DNA of 64,000 nt. Source: Myxococcus xanthus (GTDB lineage: Bacteria > Myxococcota > Myxococcia > Myxococcales > Myxococcaceae). Shown here piece after piece: positions 7,946-17,215 of the stretch. How positions within the stretch are numbered: the stretch's first letter is position 1; every line of letters starts with the position of its first letter. The stretch spans positions 720,396 to 784,395 of the forward strand of contig NZ_FNOH01000004.1 in the NCBI RefSeq assembly GCF_900106535.1, in the 5' to 3' direction. Below the pieces are notes generated by a model. That model saw nothing but the letters and a program-made list of their open reading frames with translations. It was not told the DNA's origin and made no database searches. A program made the translations under genes and the position numbers.

Positions 7946-9688
7946 ATGGACCTCATCGTCGAGAACGGCCTCGTATTCGATGGTCTGGGCAATCCCCCGC
8001 GCAAGCTCCATGTGGGCATCCGGGGAAACACTGTCACCACGCTTTCGGAAGCACCGATTCCGCGCGCCCCACATACGCGTGTCATCGACGCCACCGGCCA
8101 CTGGGTGACACCAGGCTTCATCGACTGCCACACGCACTACGACGCGGAGGTGGAGCTGGCGCCCTCGCTGTCGGAGTCCGTACGACACGGCGTCACCACG
8201 GTGCTGATGGGAAGCTGCTCGCTCAGCCTCGCGCTGGGCACGCCCGAGGACCTGGCGGACATGTTCTGCCGCGTGGAGGCCATTCCCTACGAGACTGTCC
8301 GGTCGCTGCTGGAGGAGCGCAAGACGTGGAACACGCTCGGTGACTACCTGACGCACCTGGAGCAATTGCCGCTGGGCCCCCATGTCGCGTCCTTCCTGGG
8401 GCACTCCGCGCTGCGAGCCCACACCATGGGCCTGCACCGCAGCCTGGAGCCCGGCCTGCGCCCACGGGAGGACGAGCTGCGCGCCATGGAGTCCCTGGTG
8501 CGCGAAGGGCTCGAGCTCGGCTACGTGGGCCTGTCCATCATGACGCTCAAATGGGACAAGATGGGCGGCTCGCGCGACATCCGCAGCCGCCCCCTGCCGT
8601 CCACCTATGCCCGCTGGAGCGAATACCGCCGCCTGACGCGGCTGCTCCGCGAACGAGGCCGTGTATTCCAGGGCGTGCCCAACATCAGCACCAAGGTGAA
8701 CGTGGTGCTGTTCTTCCTGGAGAGCGTCGGGTTGTTCCGCCCGAGCCTCAAGACGACCGTCATCTCGATGATGGACACGCGCGCCAACCGGGGCATCCAC
8801 CGCCTCATCGGCGTGCTGTCCCAGGTGGCCAACCGGCTGCTGGGGGCGGACTTCCGGTGGCAGGCCCTGCCCGAAATCTTCGACCTCTGGGCGGACGGCA
8901 TCGACCTGGTCGTCTTCGAGGAGTTCGGCGCGGGTGCGGCTGCCCTTCACCTCCAGGACGCAGCCTCACGCGCGGGGCTGCTGCGAACGCCGGAGTACCG
9001 CAGCCGCTTCCGCCGCGAGTGGACGAACCGCTTCCTGCCGCGGGCCTTCCACCGGGACTTCAACGAGTCGCGCATCCTCCAGTGCCCCGACGCCAGCGTG
9101 GTGGGCAAGTCCTTCGCCCAGGTGGCGAAGGAGCAGGGGCGTGACGCGGTGGACGTCTTCCTGGATCTCATCTCCACCCACGGAGACGCCCTGCGCTGGT
9201 ACACGGTGATGGCCAACGACCGGCGCGAGGAGCTGGAGCGCATCTGCCGGCATCCGGACATCCTCATGGGCTTCTCGGACGCCGGGGCGCACCTGCGCAA
9301 CATGGCGCACTACAACTTCCCCCTGCGGCTGCTGCGGCTGGTGCGCGAGGCGGAGAAGCGCGGCGAGCCCTTCATGAGCGTGGAGCGCGCCGTCCACCGG
9401 CTGACCGGGGAACTGGCCGGGTGGTTCGGCCTGGATGCGGGCGTGCTCGCGGAGGGCCGCCGCGCGGACCTGGTGGTCATCCAGCCCGACGGCCTGGACG
9501 CGAAGCTCGACAAGGTGGCCGAGGCGCCCATGGAGAACTTCGGGGGATTCGTCCGCCTGGTCAACCGCAACGACGCCGCGGTGAAGGCGGTGCTCATCTC
9601 CGGGCGCGAAGCGGTGAATGAAGCCGGCGTGTCTCCCGCCTTGGGCCGCGAGCGCGGCTTCGGCGGCGTGCTGCGCGTCCAGGCTTGA
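7946..9688 (+). CDS. N-acyl-D-amino-acid deacylase-type amidohydrolase
   Basis: A 580-residue member of the amidohydrolase superfamily, D-aminoacylase/dihydroorotase branch. The start DLIVENGLVFDGLG, the metal motif CHTHYD near residue 60, the GHSALR strand near 150 and GFSDAGAHL near 445, carrying the conserved Asp, follow the family order, and the last residues return to the small beta-sandwich. Such enzymes hydrolyse N-acyl groups from D-amino acids or related amides. Because an N-acyl synthase lies 4 kb away, a degradative role toward that product is conceivable, but the two are not in one operon. Confidence 0.85.
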   Translation: MDLIVENGLVFDGLGNPPRKLHVGIRGNTVTTLSEAPIPRAPHTRVIDATGHWVTPGFIDCHTHYDAEVELAPSLSESVRHGVTTVLMGSCSLSLALGTPEDLADMFCRVEAIPYETVRSLLEERKTWNTLGDYLTHLEQLPLGPHVASFLGHSALRAHTMGLHRSLEPGLRPREDELRAMESLVREGLELGYVGLSIMTLKWDKMGGSRDIRSRPLPSTYARWSEYRRLTRLLRERGRVFQGVPNISTKVNVVLFFLESVGLFRPSLKTTVISMMDTRANRGIHRLIGVLSQVANRLLGADFRWQALPEIFDLWADGIDLVVFEEFGAGAAALHLQDAASRAGLLRTPEYRSRFRREWTNRFLPRAFHRDFNESRILQCPDASVVGKSFAQVAKEQGRDAVDVFLDLISTHGDALRWYTVMANDRREELERICRHPDILMGFSDAGAHLRNMAHYNFPLRLLRLVREAEKRGEPFMSVERAVHRLTGELAGWFGLDAGVLAEGRRADLVVIQPDGLDAKLDKVAEAPMENFGGFVRLVNRNDAAVKAVLISGREAVNEAGVSPALGRERGFGGVLRVQA

Positions 9689-9874
9689 GGCTCGGGGCAC
9701 GCCGGACCTGGAATCAAGGCGTGGTGGCCCGCTACTGCGCCAGGACTGCTGGGCGCCAATCTCTCCCAGGCTGCCCACGGCCCTGGTGGGCTCGGCGCTC
9801 TTCGCGCCATGCCCTCACCTTCCGTCTCCTCTGGCGATGAAACATCGGCGAAGCGGGCCCCGGTCCACGGAACG

Positions 9875-10660
9875 TCACAGTGGAAAGTCCAGCGTCGCCC
9901 GGACCGCATCGTGGTCCGAGCCTCCCGCACGCAGCACCTTCGCACCGCTCAGGCGAAGTTCGCGGCCAAGGACATGGTCGATTTCGACGACGCTCGGGAG
10001 GACGGAGGCAGTGCCAGGCCATGTGGCACCGCAGGCGGCGTCCGGTCCGTCACACGCGTGCTGGAAACCCGCGGAGGCGAAGGCCTTCATGGCCTTGCCT
10101 GAGCGGCCTTCATTCATGTCCCCCAGCACCAGGACCGGTCCTCGCCACCGCGCATAGCGCCGCACCAGCGCCTCCGCCTGACGATGCCGAAGCACCGCGT
10201 TCTTCTCCATGGAAGTGAGCAGGTCATCTGCCCGCTGATGCCTGGCACCTGGCGCCATCAGGTGCACACAGGCCACCTTCACCCAATGCTCACCGAGCCG
10301 GATGTCCGCCTCCAGCGCGGGCATCCTGTGTGGCGTCTGGGGGAAGTGCTCCGTTCGCAACAGCCGATACCGGCTGGCGATACCCACACCCCAGGTTCCC
10401 TTTCGCGGCACCAGCCGCACGTGGGGGAACTGCTTCCCCAGTCGCTTCCGAAAGGCCCTGGCGAATCTCGGCGTCAGCTCACGCAGGCACAGGATATCGG
10501 GCGCCTCCTTCTCGATGACATCGAGCGACTTCTGCACGTCCTCCTCGGGAGCGGAGTAGAGGACGTTGTAGGTCATCACCGTGACTGGCTTGGGCGATGA
10601 AGGCGCGGCACTTGCCTGGAGGGAAAGGACCCACGTAAGCACGAGGCTGGAGAGACACAT
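9875..10660 (-). CDS. Secreted endonuclease/exonuclease/phosphatase family protein
   Basis: A 261-residue EEP-fold phosphoesterase. After a 20-residue signal peptide (ending ASAAP) come TYNVLYS, the Glu in LRELTP, VHLMAPG with the catalytic His region, GDMNEG and finally GSDHDAVRATL, all of the catalytic set. Substrates of this superfamily include DNA and phospholipids; I cannot tell which. The ATG at 10660 has GGGAG seven bases upstream and gives a clean signal peptide; the frame is open further back but would disrupt it. It is divergent from the HEIGH peptidase gene over a 190-bp gap. Confidence 0.85.
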   Translation of the reverse strand: MCLSSLVLTWVLSLQASAAPSSPKPVTVMTYNVLYSAPEEDVQKSLDVIEKEAPDILCLRELTPRFARAFRKRLGKQFPHVRLVPRKGTWGVGIASRYRLLRTEHFPQTPHRMPALEADIRLGEHWVKVACVHLMAPGARHQRADDLLTSMEKNAVLRHRQAEALVRRYARWRGPVLVLGDMNEGRSGKAMKAFASAGFQHACDGPDAACGATWPGTASVLPSVVEIDHVLGRELRLSGAKVLRAGGSDHDAVRATLDFPL

Positions 10661-10850
10661 CTCCACACTCCCAGCAAGTCCCGTGCCTGTGGCAGGGAAG
10701 CCGCACCGGCCCGTCATGGTCAGCCGCCTGCATGATGGGCGACGGGAGTCGCCAAAGGAGTGGCCAGGCACGGTGCCGCCTCGACTTCCGCCATGCTTTG
10801 CTCGAGCGAGCAGAGCAGAAACCCGATTCACGACAGGAGCCCATCGAACC

Positions 10851-11615
10851 ATGTTCAAGAGAGCGGCAGTCCTGATGTTGAACTGTGGCGCCTTGCTGTC
10901 CGGCTGCGGGCCCGACTCACATACCGGGAACGCTGAACTCCTCTCCAATCTGACCGAGGCAGGGTTTCGCCCCGACGACATCACCGTCGTCGATGACGCC
11001 GTCTACGTCGGGGGCGACGCGCATGTGACGCTCGCGGCCTCCCGGGAGATGCTCCAGCGCGGAGAGGGAAGCAAAGAGCACTACATGACGACCAACATCG
11101 TCGGCTCCAGCGTGACGAGGATTTGCGTCAATCCCACGACGGAGTTCCGGAGCTATGTCCGGCTCATCCAAGGTCTCGATATGGCACTCGCCAACTACAA
11201 TGCCTTGGGACTCAGGATTACCTTTGTTCGAGGCCCGGCCACCGGCTGTACCGCGAACATCACCGCGAAAACCATGGCGGGGAGTGGTCACGTCGCGGGC
11301 TTTCCCTCAGGAGGACTTCCCTATGGGGCGATTTCGATTGGCACCGGCCTGAACAGCTACGGCGTAGACCTGAATGAGCATGTCATCACCCATGCGCTGG
11401 GCCACACGCTGGGCCTCCGCCACACGGACCATTTCAACCCGAGCATCAGCTGTGGCAGTGGCGCGATGGAGCCGACGGGCACGGGCGCATTGCACATCCC
11501 CGGAACGCCAACGGGGGCAACGCCGGGCGGGTCCATCATGAATACCTGCTACCCGTCTGGCACCGACGGTGAGTTCACCCCTTCCGACATCGTCGCGTTG
11601 AACTTCATGTACTGA
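10851..11615 (+). CDS. HEIGH-type (M57) metallopeptidase homologue lacking the catalytic Glu
   Basis: A 254-residue lipoprotein (lipobox LLSGC) of the dual-action HEIGH metallopeptidase family, secreted zinc proteases abundant in myxobacteria. The zinc site should read HExxHxxGxxH; here it reads THALGHTLGLRH, so the general-base Glu is Ala (GCG instead of GAG). All three zinc His residues and the downstream Cys-bearing ISCGSG and SIMNTCYP segments remain. The protein should bind zinc but not cleave peptides by the usual mechanism. It may be an inhibitor, a binding protein or a recently inactivated paralogue. RBS AGGAG precedes the ATG. Confidence 0.85.
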   Translation: MFKRAAVLMLNCGALLSGCGPDSHTGNAELLSNLTEAGFRPDDITVVDDAVYVGGDAHVTLAASREMLQRGEGSKEHYMTTNIVGSSVTRICVNPTTEFRSYVRLIQGLDMALANYNALGLRITFVRGPATGCTANITAKTMAGSGHVAGFPSGGLPYGAISIGTGLNSYGVDLNEHVITHALGHTLGLRHTDHFNPSISCGSGAMEPTGTGALHIPGTPTGATPGGSIMNTCYPSGTDGEFTPSDIVALNFMY

Positions 11616-11625
11616 GATGCTGCGG

Positions 11626-11656
11626 GATGATGCGCCTGCACATGAGGCGCATCATC
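11626..11656. terminator. Perfect 12-bp hairpin after the HEIGH peptidase gene
   Basis: GATGATGCGCCT at 11626-11637 and its exact complement at 11645-11656 flank a seven-base loop, ten bases after the stop codon. There is no T tract, so it may be a transcript-stabilising hairpin or a weak terminator. It overlaps the first codons of a small ORF. Confidence 0.6.
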
Positions 11657-11785
11657 CGCCGCCGCCGCGACATGTCCGCCGAGGCGATTCGTCGGGACGC
11701 GGAAGCCATCACAGCGGACCTGGAACGATTGAAGGCCTGCTGGAGGGCCAACGAACGCGCGGAACGCACCGATGCCCTACGGTGA
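11627..11785 (+). CDS. Possible small basic protein (52 residues)
   Basis: A short frame opening with two Met codons gives an Arg-rich protein with a charged helical second half (SAEAIRRDAEAITADLERLK). About four fifths of its third codon positions are G or C, as in true genes here. It begins inside the perfect hairpin, and its last nine bases overlap the convergent kinase gene. No family is recognised and there is no clear RBS; it may be spurious. Confidence 0.3.
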   Translation: MMRLHMRRIIRRRRDMSAEAIRRDAEAITADLERLKACWRANERAERTDALR

Positions 11786-12331
11786 CTCCAGCCGGAAGCG
11801 CCCGTCCGCCAACCCACGGCGCACGGCGCCCACGGTCTCCGCGGCGTCCTGATTGCTGGTGTCGAGCACATGCCCCTCGGGGAGGGCCACCTCGCGGAAT
11901 CCGCGCCAGATGTTACGCACCACGTCGGCGTCGGTGAGTGCGTCCGCGTGGACACGCCTCGTGGCACGCGCCACCGTCTCCGCTTCGCCCGGAAGCAGGA
12001 CGATGAGGCGCAAGTCAAGCCGATGCGTCCGGGCGGCGACAAGCCAGGGTTCGAAGAACCAAGGGCCAATGACGCCATCGACCATGACCTCATACCCGTC
12101 CACGGCATAACTCGCCGCGCTCGCCGCCAGGGCCGTCATCACCGTGGTGTTCTGAGCGTGGGACTCCGGCAGCCAGGGCGCCAGCGCACCCTTGCGGATG
12201 TAGGAATAGAAGTCGTCGGCATGCAGGTGGACCGCACGCGCCAGGGGAGACTGCTCCGCGAGTCCACGTGCCACGGTGGACTTGCCAGCACCTGACGGGC
12301 CCGACACGAGGACGATTCGGTTCGCCTTCAT
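11777..12331 (-). CDS. P-loop kinase/ATP-binding protein
   Basis: A 184-residue P-loop protein of the small-molecule kinase type. The Walker A motif GPSGAGKST lies at residues 11-19, a DDFYSYIRKG substrate segment near 40, an acidic MVDGVIGP strand near 85 and an Arg-rich lid (ATRRVHADALTD) near 125. It resembles chloramphenicol phosphotransferase-like or uridine-kinase-like ATPases. The phosphate acceptor cannot be inferred from the context. Length and domain layout look complete. Confidence 0.75.
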   Translation of the reverse strand: MKANRIVLVSGPSGAGKSTVARGLAEQSPLARAVHLHADDFYSYIRKGALAPWLPESHAQNTTVMTALAASAASYAVDGYEVMVDGVIGPWFFEPWLVAARTHRLDLRLIVLLPGEAETVARATRRVHADALTDADVVRNIWRGFREVALPEGHVLDTSNQDAAETVGAVRRGLADGRFRLESP

Positions 12332-12571
12332 GGACCTCAGCGTAGCGTCTCGAATTCACCGACGAAACCGCATCCACCGTCCTGTGATGGACCGCCGGCA
12401 TGCATGAACCTCCCTGACCAGCGCCTGCCTTTCGGCGAAAACCCAGTCACCCAGGAGTCACCCCGTGGATGGATGCCAGGTGCCGTCGCCTGGTTGCTCG
12501 CGGGTCAACCGGGATAGAGTCCGCCCCACGGCCCGGCCGTGGCCGCCCCCACATTCCGCCTCGCGAAGACC

Positions 12572-13159
12572 ATGACGCCCGTCCTGCCCAACCCGGATGA
12601 TGTGCTCGGTACGCACAACCCGCTCGTCATCGTCCTGCGTGACCTGCTCAGCGCGGAGGAGTGCGCCGCGCTCATCGAACGGATTGAAGCAGAGGGGCCC
12701 ACGGCGGCCCCCATCACCACTTCCGCGGGCTTCGTGATGCGCCCGGACATCCGGAACAACTCCCGGGTGATGTTCGACGACGTCCCCTTGGCGCAGACGT
12801 TGTTCGAGCGTGTCGCTCCGCATGTGCCGCACCGGCTCGAACACGAGTGGACCCTCTGTGGTGCCAATGAGCGCCTGCGCTGCTACCGATATGACGTGGG
12901 TGAATACTTCGCCCCGCATTTCGACGGCGCCTTCGTGAGGACGCGCGACGAGCGGAGCCTCCTCACCTTCATGGTCTACCTCAATGAATGTCCGGGCGGA
13001 GGCGCAACGAACTTCCTGTCGCTTGGGCACTCCGTGACGCCGCGCACGGGCAGCGCGCTGCTCTTCAATCACCGCTTGCTTCACGAGGGCGCCACCGTCA
13101 CCCAGGGCCGCAAGTACGCGCTGCGCACCGACCTCATGTATCGGCGCCCGGCCTCATGA
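12572..13159 (+). CDS. 2-oxoglutarate/Fe(II)-dependent prolyl-4-hydroxylase-like oxygenase
   Basis: A 195-residue double-stranded beta-helix oxygenase. Iron ligands are seen in PHFDGAFV (the His-x-Asp pair near residue 115) and LLHEGATV (distal His near 173); the Arg that binds 2-oxoglutarate is in YALRTDLMY near 187. The N-terminal helix region (LSAEECAALIERIE) matches prolyl-4-hydroxylase-like proteins. The ATG at 12572 is preferred; an in-frame GTG at 12539 would add eleven residues. The substrate, a protein or small molecule, is unknown. Confidence 0.85.
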   Translation: MTPVLPNPDDVLGTHNPLVIVLRDLLSAEECAALIERIEAEGPTAAPITTSAGFVMRPDIRNNSRVMFDDVPLAQTLFERVAPHVPHRLEHEWTLCGANERLRCYRYDVGEYFAPHFDGAFVRTRDERSLLTFMVYLNECPGGGATNFLSLGHSVTPRTGSALLFNHRLLHEGATVTQGRKYALRTDLMYRRPAS

Positions 13160-13365
13160 CCTTGAGTGGTGCCTGGTACAACGCGCAGCAGCCAGGCTGG
13201 GGCATCACCTTCAATACCCAGGGGAAGACCCAGGTTGCGCACCTGACCCTCTACGCGGGTTGTCGGCCAACGTGGATTCAGGGCGTCGTGGACAGCACAT
13301 CGACCTCGCTCTCCCTCCCCCCGGCGCGGAAGGCTCAGGTCGTCCCCGTCTTCAGCGTGGGCTGA
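13156..13365 (+). pseudogene. Remnant of a secreted-domain protein
   Basis: An ATG overlapping the oxygenase stop (ATGA) opens a 69-codon frame whose first 45 residues, with LSGAWYNAQQPGWGITFN and AHLTLYAG, match a repeat domain found in secreted gammaproteobacterial and myxobacterial proteins. The rest runs into the antisense of the EamA gene. It therefore looks like a decayed fragment with its tail replaced, not a functional gene. Confidence 0.45.
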
Positions 13366-14270
13366 TGCCGAAGCAGGCTCGAACCACTAACGATGAGAAT
13401 GCCGGTGAGCACCAACACGGCCCCCACGGCGAAGAAGCCATCCGCCTGCTCATTCAGCACCAGGATGCCCGCGCTGACGCCAAACAGCGGCGTCATGAAG
13501 GAGAAGACCGACAGGTTGGAGGCAAGATAGCGGCGCAGGAGCCAGAACCAGGTGAGGTAGCTGGCGAAGCAGACGATGACGCCCTGAAACAACAGACTTG
13601 CCCAGGCAATGGGCGCCATTGAAATCGGGCCGGCCTGACCGGTGAGCAGGGCCACCGGCAGCAGGAGCGCGACGCCGCCCACCAACTGGTAGAGGAGCGT
13701 CTGGGTGGGGGGCGCATCGGACAGCGCCGACACGCGAATGGCCACGGTGGTGGCCCCCCAGGCCAGTCCTGCCAGCAGCCCCAGCGCGTCGCCCCAGAGC
13801 ACGCCCGGGCTGATGTCGCCTTGGAGCCAGCCACCGCCAAAGGCCAGCGCGATGCCTACGAAAGCCACGGCGATGCCCAACCACTGCGTGCGCCGCAGCC
13901 GCTCGGCAGGCACGAGCCAGTGCAGGCCCAGGGCGGCGAAGATGGGCGCGGTGTAGAGGAAGACGCCCATATGTGACGCGTGGGTGTGGCGCAGCCCCTC
14001 GCCGACGAAGAGGAACTCCAGGGCGAAGAGCGCGCCCACCACGAGCCCTGGACGCCAGGGGCCACGGCGCAAGAGCCCTCGCTCGCCGCGCACCCAGCAC
14101 AACAGCCCCACGAGCAGCGCGCCCACACCCGAGCGCACCGCCATCTGCATCATGGAGGGGATGTGGGGAGCGGCCAGCTTGACGGCCACCTGCTGCATGC
14201 CCCAGATGGCGCACAACGCGAGCATGCTCGCGAGCGCGAAGCCGTCCGCGGGTTTCCGATGAGAACTCAT
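13335..14270 (-). CDS. EamA/DMT-family transporter
   Basis: A 311-residue membrane protein with ten predicted hydrophobic helices arranged as two EamA repeats, the layout of drug/metabolite exporters such as RhaT and YdcZ relatives. The first repeat opens with LALCAIWGMQQVAVKL and the second with GLLAGLAWGATTVAIRV. Such proteins export amino acids or small metabolites. The ATG at 14270 fits the first helix; the open frame continues upstream without features. It is divergent from an AraC-type regulator 70 bases away, which probably controls it. Confidence 0.85.
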   Translation of the reverse strand: MSSHRKPADGFALASMLALCAIWGMQQVAVKLAAPHIPSMMQMAVRSGVGALLVGLLCWVRGERGLLRRGPWRPGLVVGALFALEFLFVGEGLRHTHASHMGVFLYTAPIFAALGLHWLVPAERLRRTQWLGIAVAFVGIALAFGGGWLQGDISPGVLWGDALGLLAGLAWGATTVAIRVSALSDAPPTQTLLYQLVGGVALLLPVALLTGQAGPISMAPIAWASLLFQGVIVCFASYLTWFWLLRRYLASNLSVFSFMTPLFGVSAGILVLNEQADGFFAVGAVLVLTGILIVSGSSLLRHQPTLKTGTT

Positions 14271-14340
14271 GCGAACATCCTGCGCATGGCGGGGCTGATT
14301 GATATAGCGAGATTCCGACAACCCATCCCGAGAAGGCGCC

Positions 14341-15126
14341 ATGGCGAAGCAGCTCCAGGTTCCTTTCACCACAAACCTTCCACACCCCGTGTATTTCCGG
14401 ACGGCGAGCCTGCCTGCCGCGGCGACGTACCCCCGGCATCGGCACCCCTGGGGGGAGTTCGTCTACGCGTTCAGCGGGGTGATGGAACTCAAGCTGGCCG
14501 GCAGCCACTACCTGGCGCCCCCGCAGTACGGCATCTGGCTTCCACCCGACGTGGAGCACCGGGGCATGAACCGCTTCGAGGCGAGCCACTGCTCGCTCTA
14601 CCTCGCGCAGGCGTGGTGCCGGGGCATGCCCAAGACGACGTGCGCGCTGGCGGTGAGCCCTCTGGTGAAGTCATTGCTGGAGCACCTCCGCGCGCATGAG
14701 CTGGCGCAGCCTCGCACGAGCGCCGAGCGCCGACTGTTCCGGGTGCTCATCGACCAGCTGACGCTGGCCCCCACCCATGGGAGCTACCTGCCCATGTCCG
14801 ATGACTCGCTCCTGGAGCCGGTCCTCACGGCGCTCGAGCAGCACCCGGAGGATGAGCGCTCCCTGGCCGAGTGGGCGCGGGTGCTGCACACCACGGAGCG
14901 GACGCTGGAGCGGCGCTGTCAGCAGCACCTGGGGCTGTCGTTCAGCGAGTGGCGCCAGCGGCTGCGCGTGGTGAAGGCGCTCGCGAGGCTGGAGCAGGGC
15001 CACTCCGTGGAGGCCATCGCGCTCGACCTGGGCTACAGCAGCGCCTCCGCCTTCATCGCGATGTTCCGGCGGATGACAGGCACCACACCGGACAAGGTCC
15101 GGGGCCACGGCTTCGTGGCCTCGTGA
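14341..15126 (+). CDS. AraC-family transcriptional regulator
   Basis: The 261-residue protein has an N-terminal cupin sensor (HRHPWGEFVYAFSG and WLPPDVEHRG) and a C-terminal pair of AraC helix-turn-helices, from LAEWARVLHTTERTLERR to the signature AIALDLGYSSASAFIAMFRRMTGTTP. It is transcribed away from the EamA exporter gene, the usual arrangement for a regulator of an efflux protein. The inducing molecule is not evident. Confidence 0.9.
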   Translation: MAKQLQVPFTTNLPHPVYFRTASLPAAATYPRHRHPWGEFVYAFSGVMELKLAGSHYLAPPQYGIWLPPDVEHRGMNRFEASHCSLYLAQAWCRGMPKTTCALAVSPLVKSLLEHLRAHELAQPRTSAERRLFRVLIDQLTLAPTHGSYLPMSDDSLLEPVLTALEQHPEDERSLAEWARVLHTTERTLERRCQQHLGLSFSEWRQRLRVVKALARLEQGHSVEAIALDLGYSSASAFIAMFRRMTGTTPDKVRGHGFVAS

Positions 15127-15158
15127 GGGTCGACTCCTGGAGCCGCCCGAAAGAAAAC

Positions 15159-15194
15159 GAGGGCCGCGCCCCCCTTGGAATGGGCGCGGCCCTC
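15159..15194. terminator. Strong intrinsic terminator between convergent genes
   Basis: A perfect 13-bp GC-rich stem (15159-15171 with 15182-15194) closes a ten-base loop. On the minus strand it is followed by TTTTCTTT, so it terminates the lipoprotein gene to its right; it may also stop the AraC transcript. Confidence 0.85.
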
Positions 15195-15220
15195 ACGTGC
15201 GGCATCGAAGGGTTGAAGGA

Positions 15221-16678
15221 CTACTCGCAGCTGCCCTGCCGCAGGTACGACAACAGCGAAGCATCGTTCTCTGAAGCCGGCTCCGCCCCCACCAGGCACT
15301 GCCCCTGGGCGACGACCACCTGCGAGTCATTCGCGGAGAGCAGCAGCTCGCCCGTCACCACCTGCAGGCCGCCCTTGAAGCCCGTGGCGCTGTTGGCGGG
15401 CGCCGCGCGCAAGCTCGGTCCCCCTGCGCCCCCGCTGAGACGCAGCCGATAGGTCGCGTCCTCATACGCCGCGGGGATCTCCGACGCGGGGTCCGCCTTC
15501 AGCGGCGCCAGGTAGAAGCGCGTCACCAGGTCGAACTCCGGCTGCACCTTCAGCAGCGGCGCGCCGTCCGCCCCGCGCGTCAGCGTCACGTCGAAGTGCC
15601 GACCCGACTGCTCATTGAGGTCCAGCGCGAAGAGCTTGTCGTTCCCCAGGCTCAGGTGGGTCTGCGCGTCGCCAAGGCCCAGGTTCTTCACCACGAAGTC
15701 CGTCTGGTTCTCCGTCGCCTCGACGGAGTACGAGATGCCGGCCAGGGACACCGTCCAATCCTTGCCACGCAGCGCCGGCGCCAACCCCGTGTAAGGAAGG
15801 CGAACCTCCGTGGTGTTGAGGTCCAGCGAGAAGCGCGCGCGCTTCGCCTGGCCGTCCGCCTCGAACGCCACGAGCGGCACCGCCCGCGCGGAGGAGAACG
15901 CGAAGGTGCTCCCCTCCAGCGCCAGCTCCAGCCGCAGCGCGTCCAGGATGGAGGCGCTGACAATCCAGTGCGACTCGCCCTCCTTCGTCACCTTGAGCTC
16001 AACCTGCCCCACCATCACCTTCGGCAGGAACCCGGCCGACTCGGCGTCGAGCTGCTCCACCGCCCCCTTCAAGCCGCCCAGGTCCACCACCAGCGAGACG
16101 GCCTTCGGCAGGAAGCGCAGCGCCAGCGGCTCCGCGCGCTTCGCGCCGATGAGCAACTCCAACTCCAGGGAGTCGTCCCCCAGGTTCGTCGCGCGAACGC
16201 GCAGCTGCGCATCATCCACGAAGCGGACACAGTCCGCGTCCGCAGGCGCCCTGCCGTCCGTGCAGATCTGCTCGCCCTTCAAGCGGAAGACGGTGGCGTT
16301 GTCCTCCGTGGACTCCACGTTGGCCTCGGTGAAGACGCGCTCGCGCAGGAACCGCTCCAACTCGTCCGCCTGCGCGTCCACTTCATCCGCGTCGAACAAG
16401 GTGGACAGCGCCTCGCCTTCGTCACCCACCTGCAGCCCAGGGAGCGGCACGCCCTCGAAGCCAGCGCCGAACAGCGCCATCGCGTCGTCCAGGCCATTGA
16501 GCGTCGACAGGCCGCTCACGGTCTTCATGCTGCTGCTGACACCTCGCAGCGTCTCCGCCGACCGGGAGGCGGCGATGTCGGCGACCTTCTTCGCGTCGGG
16601 AGCTTCATCGGAATCACAGCCCGTCGTGACGAATGCGACGGCCGCGACGGCCGCGAGCCAGGACCTGGAGTTCTGCAT
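15221..16678 (-). CDS. Large hypothetical lipoprotein
   Basis: A 485-residue lipoprotein with a signal peptide and lipobox VTTGC near residue 19. The first 120 residues are acidic and helical (VADIAASRSAETLRG and onward); the rest is predicted to be beta-rich, with alternating hydrophobic strands and few Cys. It resembles conserved proteins of unknown function in myxobacteria. The ATG at 16678 is chosen because it opens the signal peptide. Its transcript ends at the strong hairpin at 15159-15194. No function can be assigned. Confidence 0.75.
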   Translation of the reverse strand: MQNSRSWLAAVAAVAFVTTGCDSDEAPDAKKVADIAASRSAETLRGVSSSMKTVSGLSTLNGLDDAMALFGAGFEGVPLPGLQVGDEGEALSTLFDADEVDAQADELERFLRERVFTEANVESTEDNATVFRLKGEQICTDGRAPADADCVRFVDDAQLRVRATNLGDDSLELELLIGAKRAEPLALRFLPKAVSLVVDLGGLKGAVEQLDAESAGFLPKVMVGQVELKVTKEGESHWIVSASILDALRLELALEGSTFAFSSARAVPLVAFEADGQAKRARFSLDLNTTEVRLPYTGLAPALRGKDWTVSLAGISYSVEATENQTDFVVKNLGLGDAQTHLSLGNDKLFALDLNEQSGRHFDVTLTRGADGAPLLKVQPEFDLVTRFYLAPLKADPASEIPAAYEDATYRLRLSGGAGGPSLRAAPANSATGFKGGLQVVTGELLLSANDSQVVVAQGQCLVGAEPASENDASLLSYLRQGSCE

Positions 16679-16884
16679 GGGGTGTTGCTCCTTGGGGGTG
16701 GGTTGACAGTGCCCCCTCATCAGCAACGACCGCGCCAACCCATACCCCCGGTGTTTCCAAGGGTTTTCGACACACCCTTGGCCTCAAAGTCGGAGTTGCC
16801 ATGACATTCCTGTCATGACGCGCCTGTCGGCGCCGGTGCCAGGATGATGCTTGCGCGATGCGGGGCATTCCCTGAGGCATCCCC

Positions 16885-17067
16885 TCAGATGTGCAGCAGC
16901 CTGTCCCTGCGCTCCGGCGTCTTCACGCGAACCGCCTTCAGGCCCATTCCGAATTTGAGGTCCTTCACGTCCCGGAACGTCTCCTCCGTGGTGAAGCGCC
17001 GGCCGTAGGTGTCCAGCAGCTCCTGGGCCGTGGCCTCGCCGAAGCTGGTGGCCAGACACCAGTCCAC
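16885..17067 (-). pseudogene. IS4-family transposase fragment
   Basis: Sixty codons match the middle of an IS4-type DDE transposase. YGRRFTTEETFRDVK fits the IS4 Y-x2-R-x3-E-x6-K signature exactly, including the third catalytic acid, and is followed by GMGLKAVRV and ERRDRLL as in the family. Both ends of the gene are gone. At its 5' side the sequence switches within a few bases to an unrelated plus-strand fragment, marking a recombination junction at about 17067. Confidence 0.8.
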
Positions 17068-17068
17068 C

Positions 17069-17215
17069 GACTACGCCACGCACTCCGCGCACGTCGCGGA
17101 TGCATACACCCGCTCACGCGCCGCGGGCTTCGTGCCCTACGTCACCGTACGCGCGATGGAGCGGATGACGGTGAACGCCGGGTGGGACCCGCAGTCGCCC
17201 GTCCCGCCCGGGTCA
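17069..17215 (+). pseudogene. C-terminal fragment resembling GH114/TM1410 glycosidases
   Basis: From the junction at 17068 a plus-strand frame reads DYATHSAHVADAYTRSRAAG followed by FVPYVTVRAMERMTVNAGWDP, which I read as the end of a GH114 (TM1410-type) TIM-barrel glycosidase. There is no N-terminal part and the frame then runs on without a stop. It is a remnant. Confidence 0.5.
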
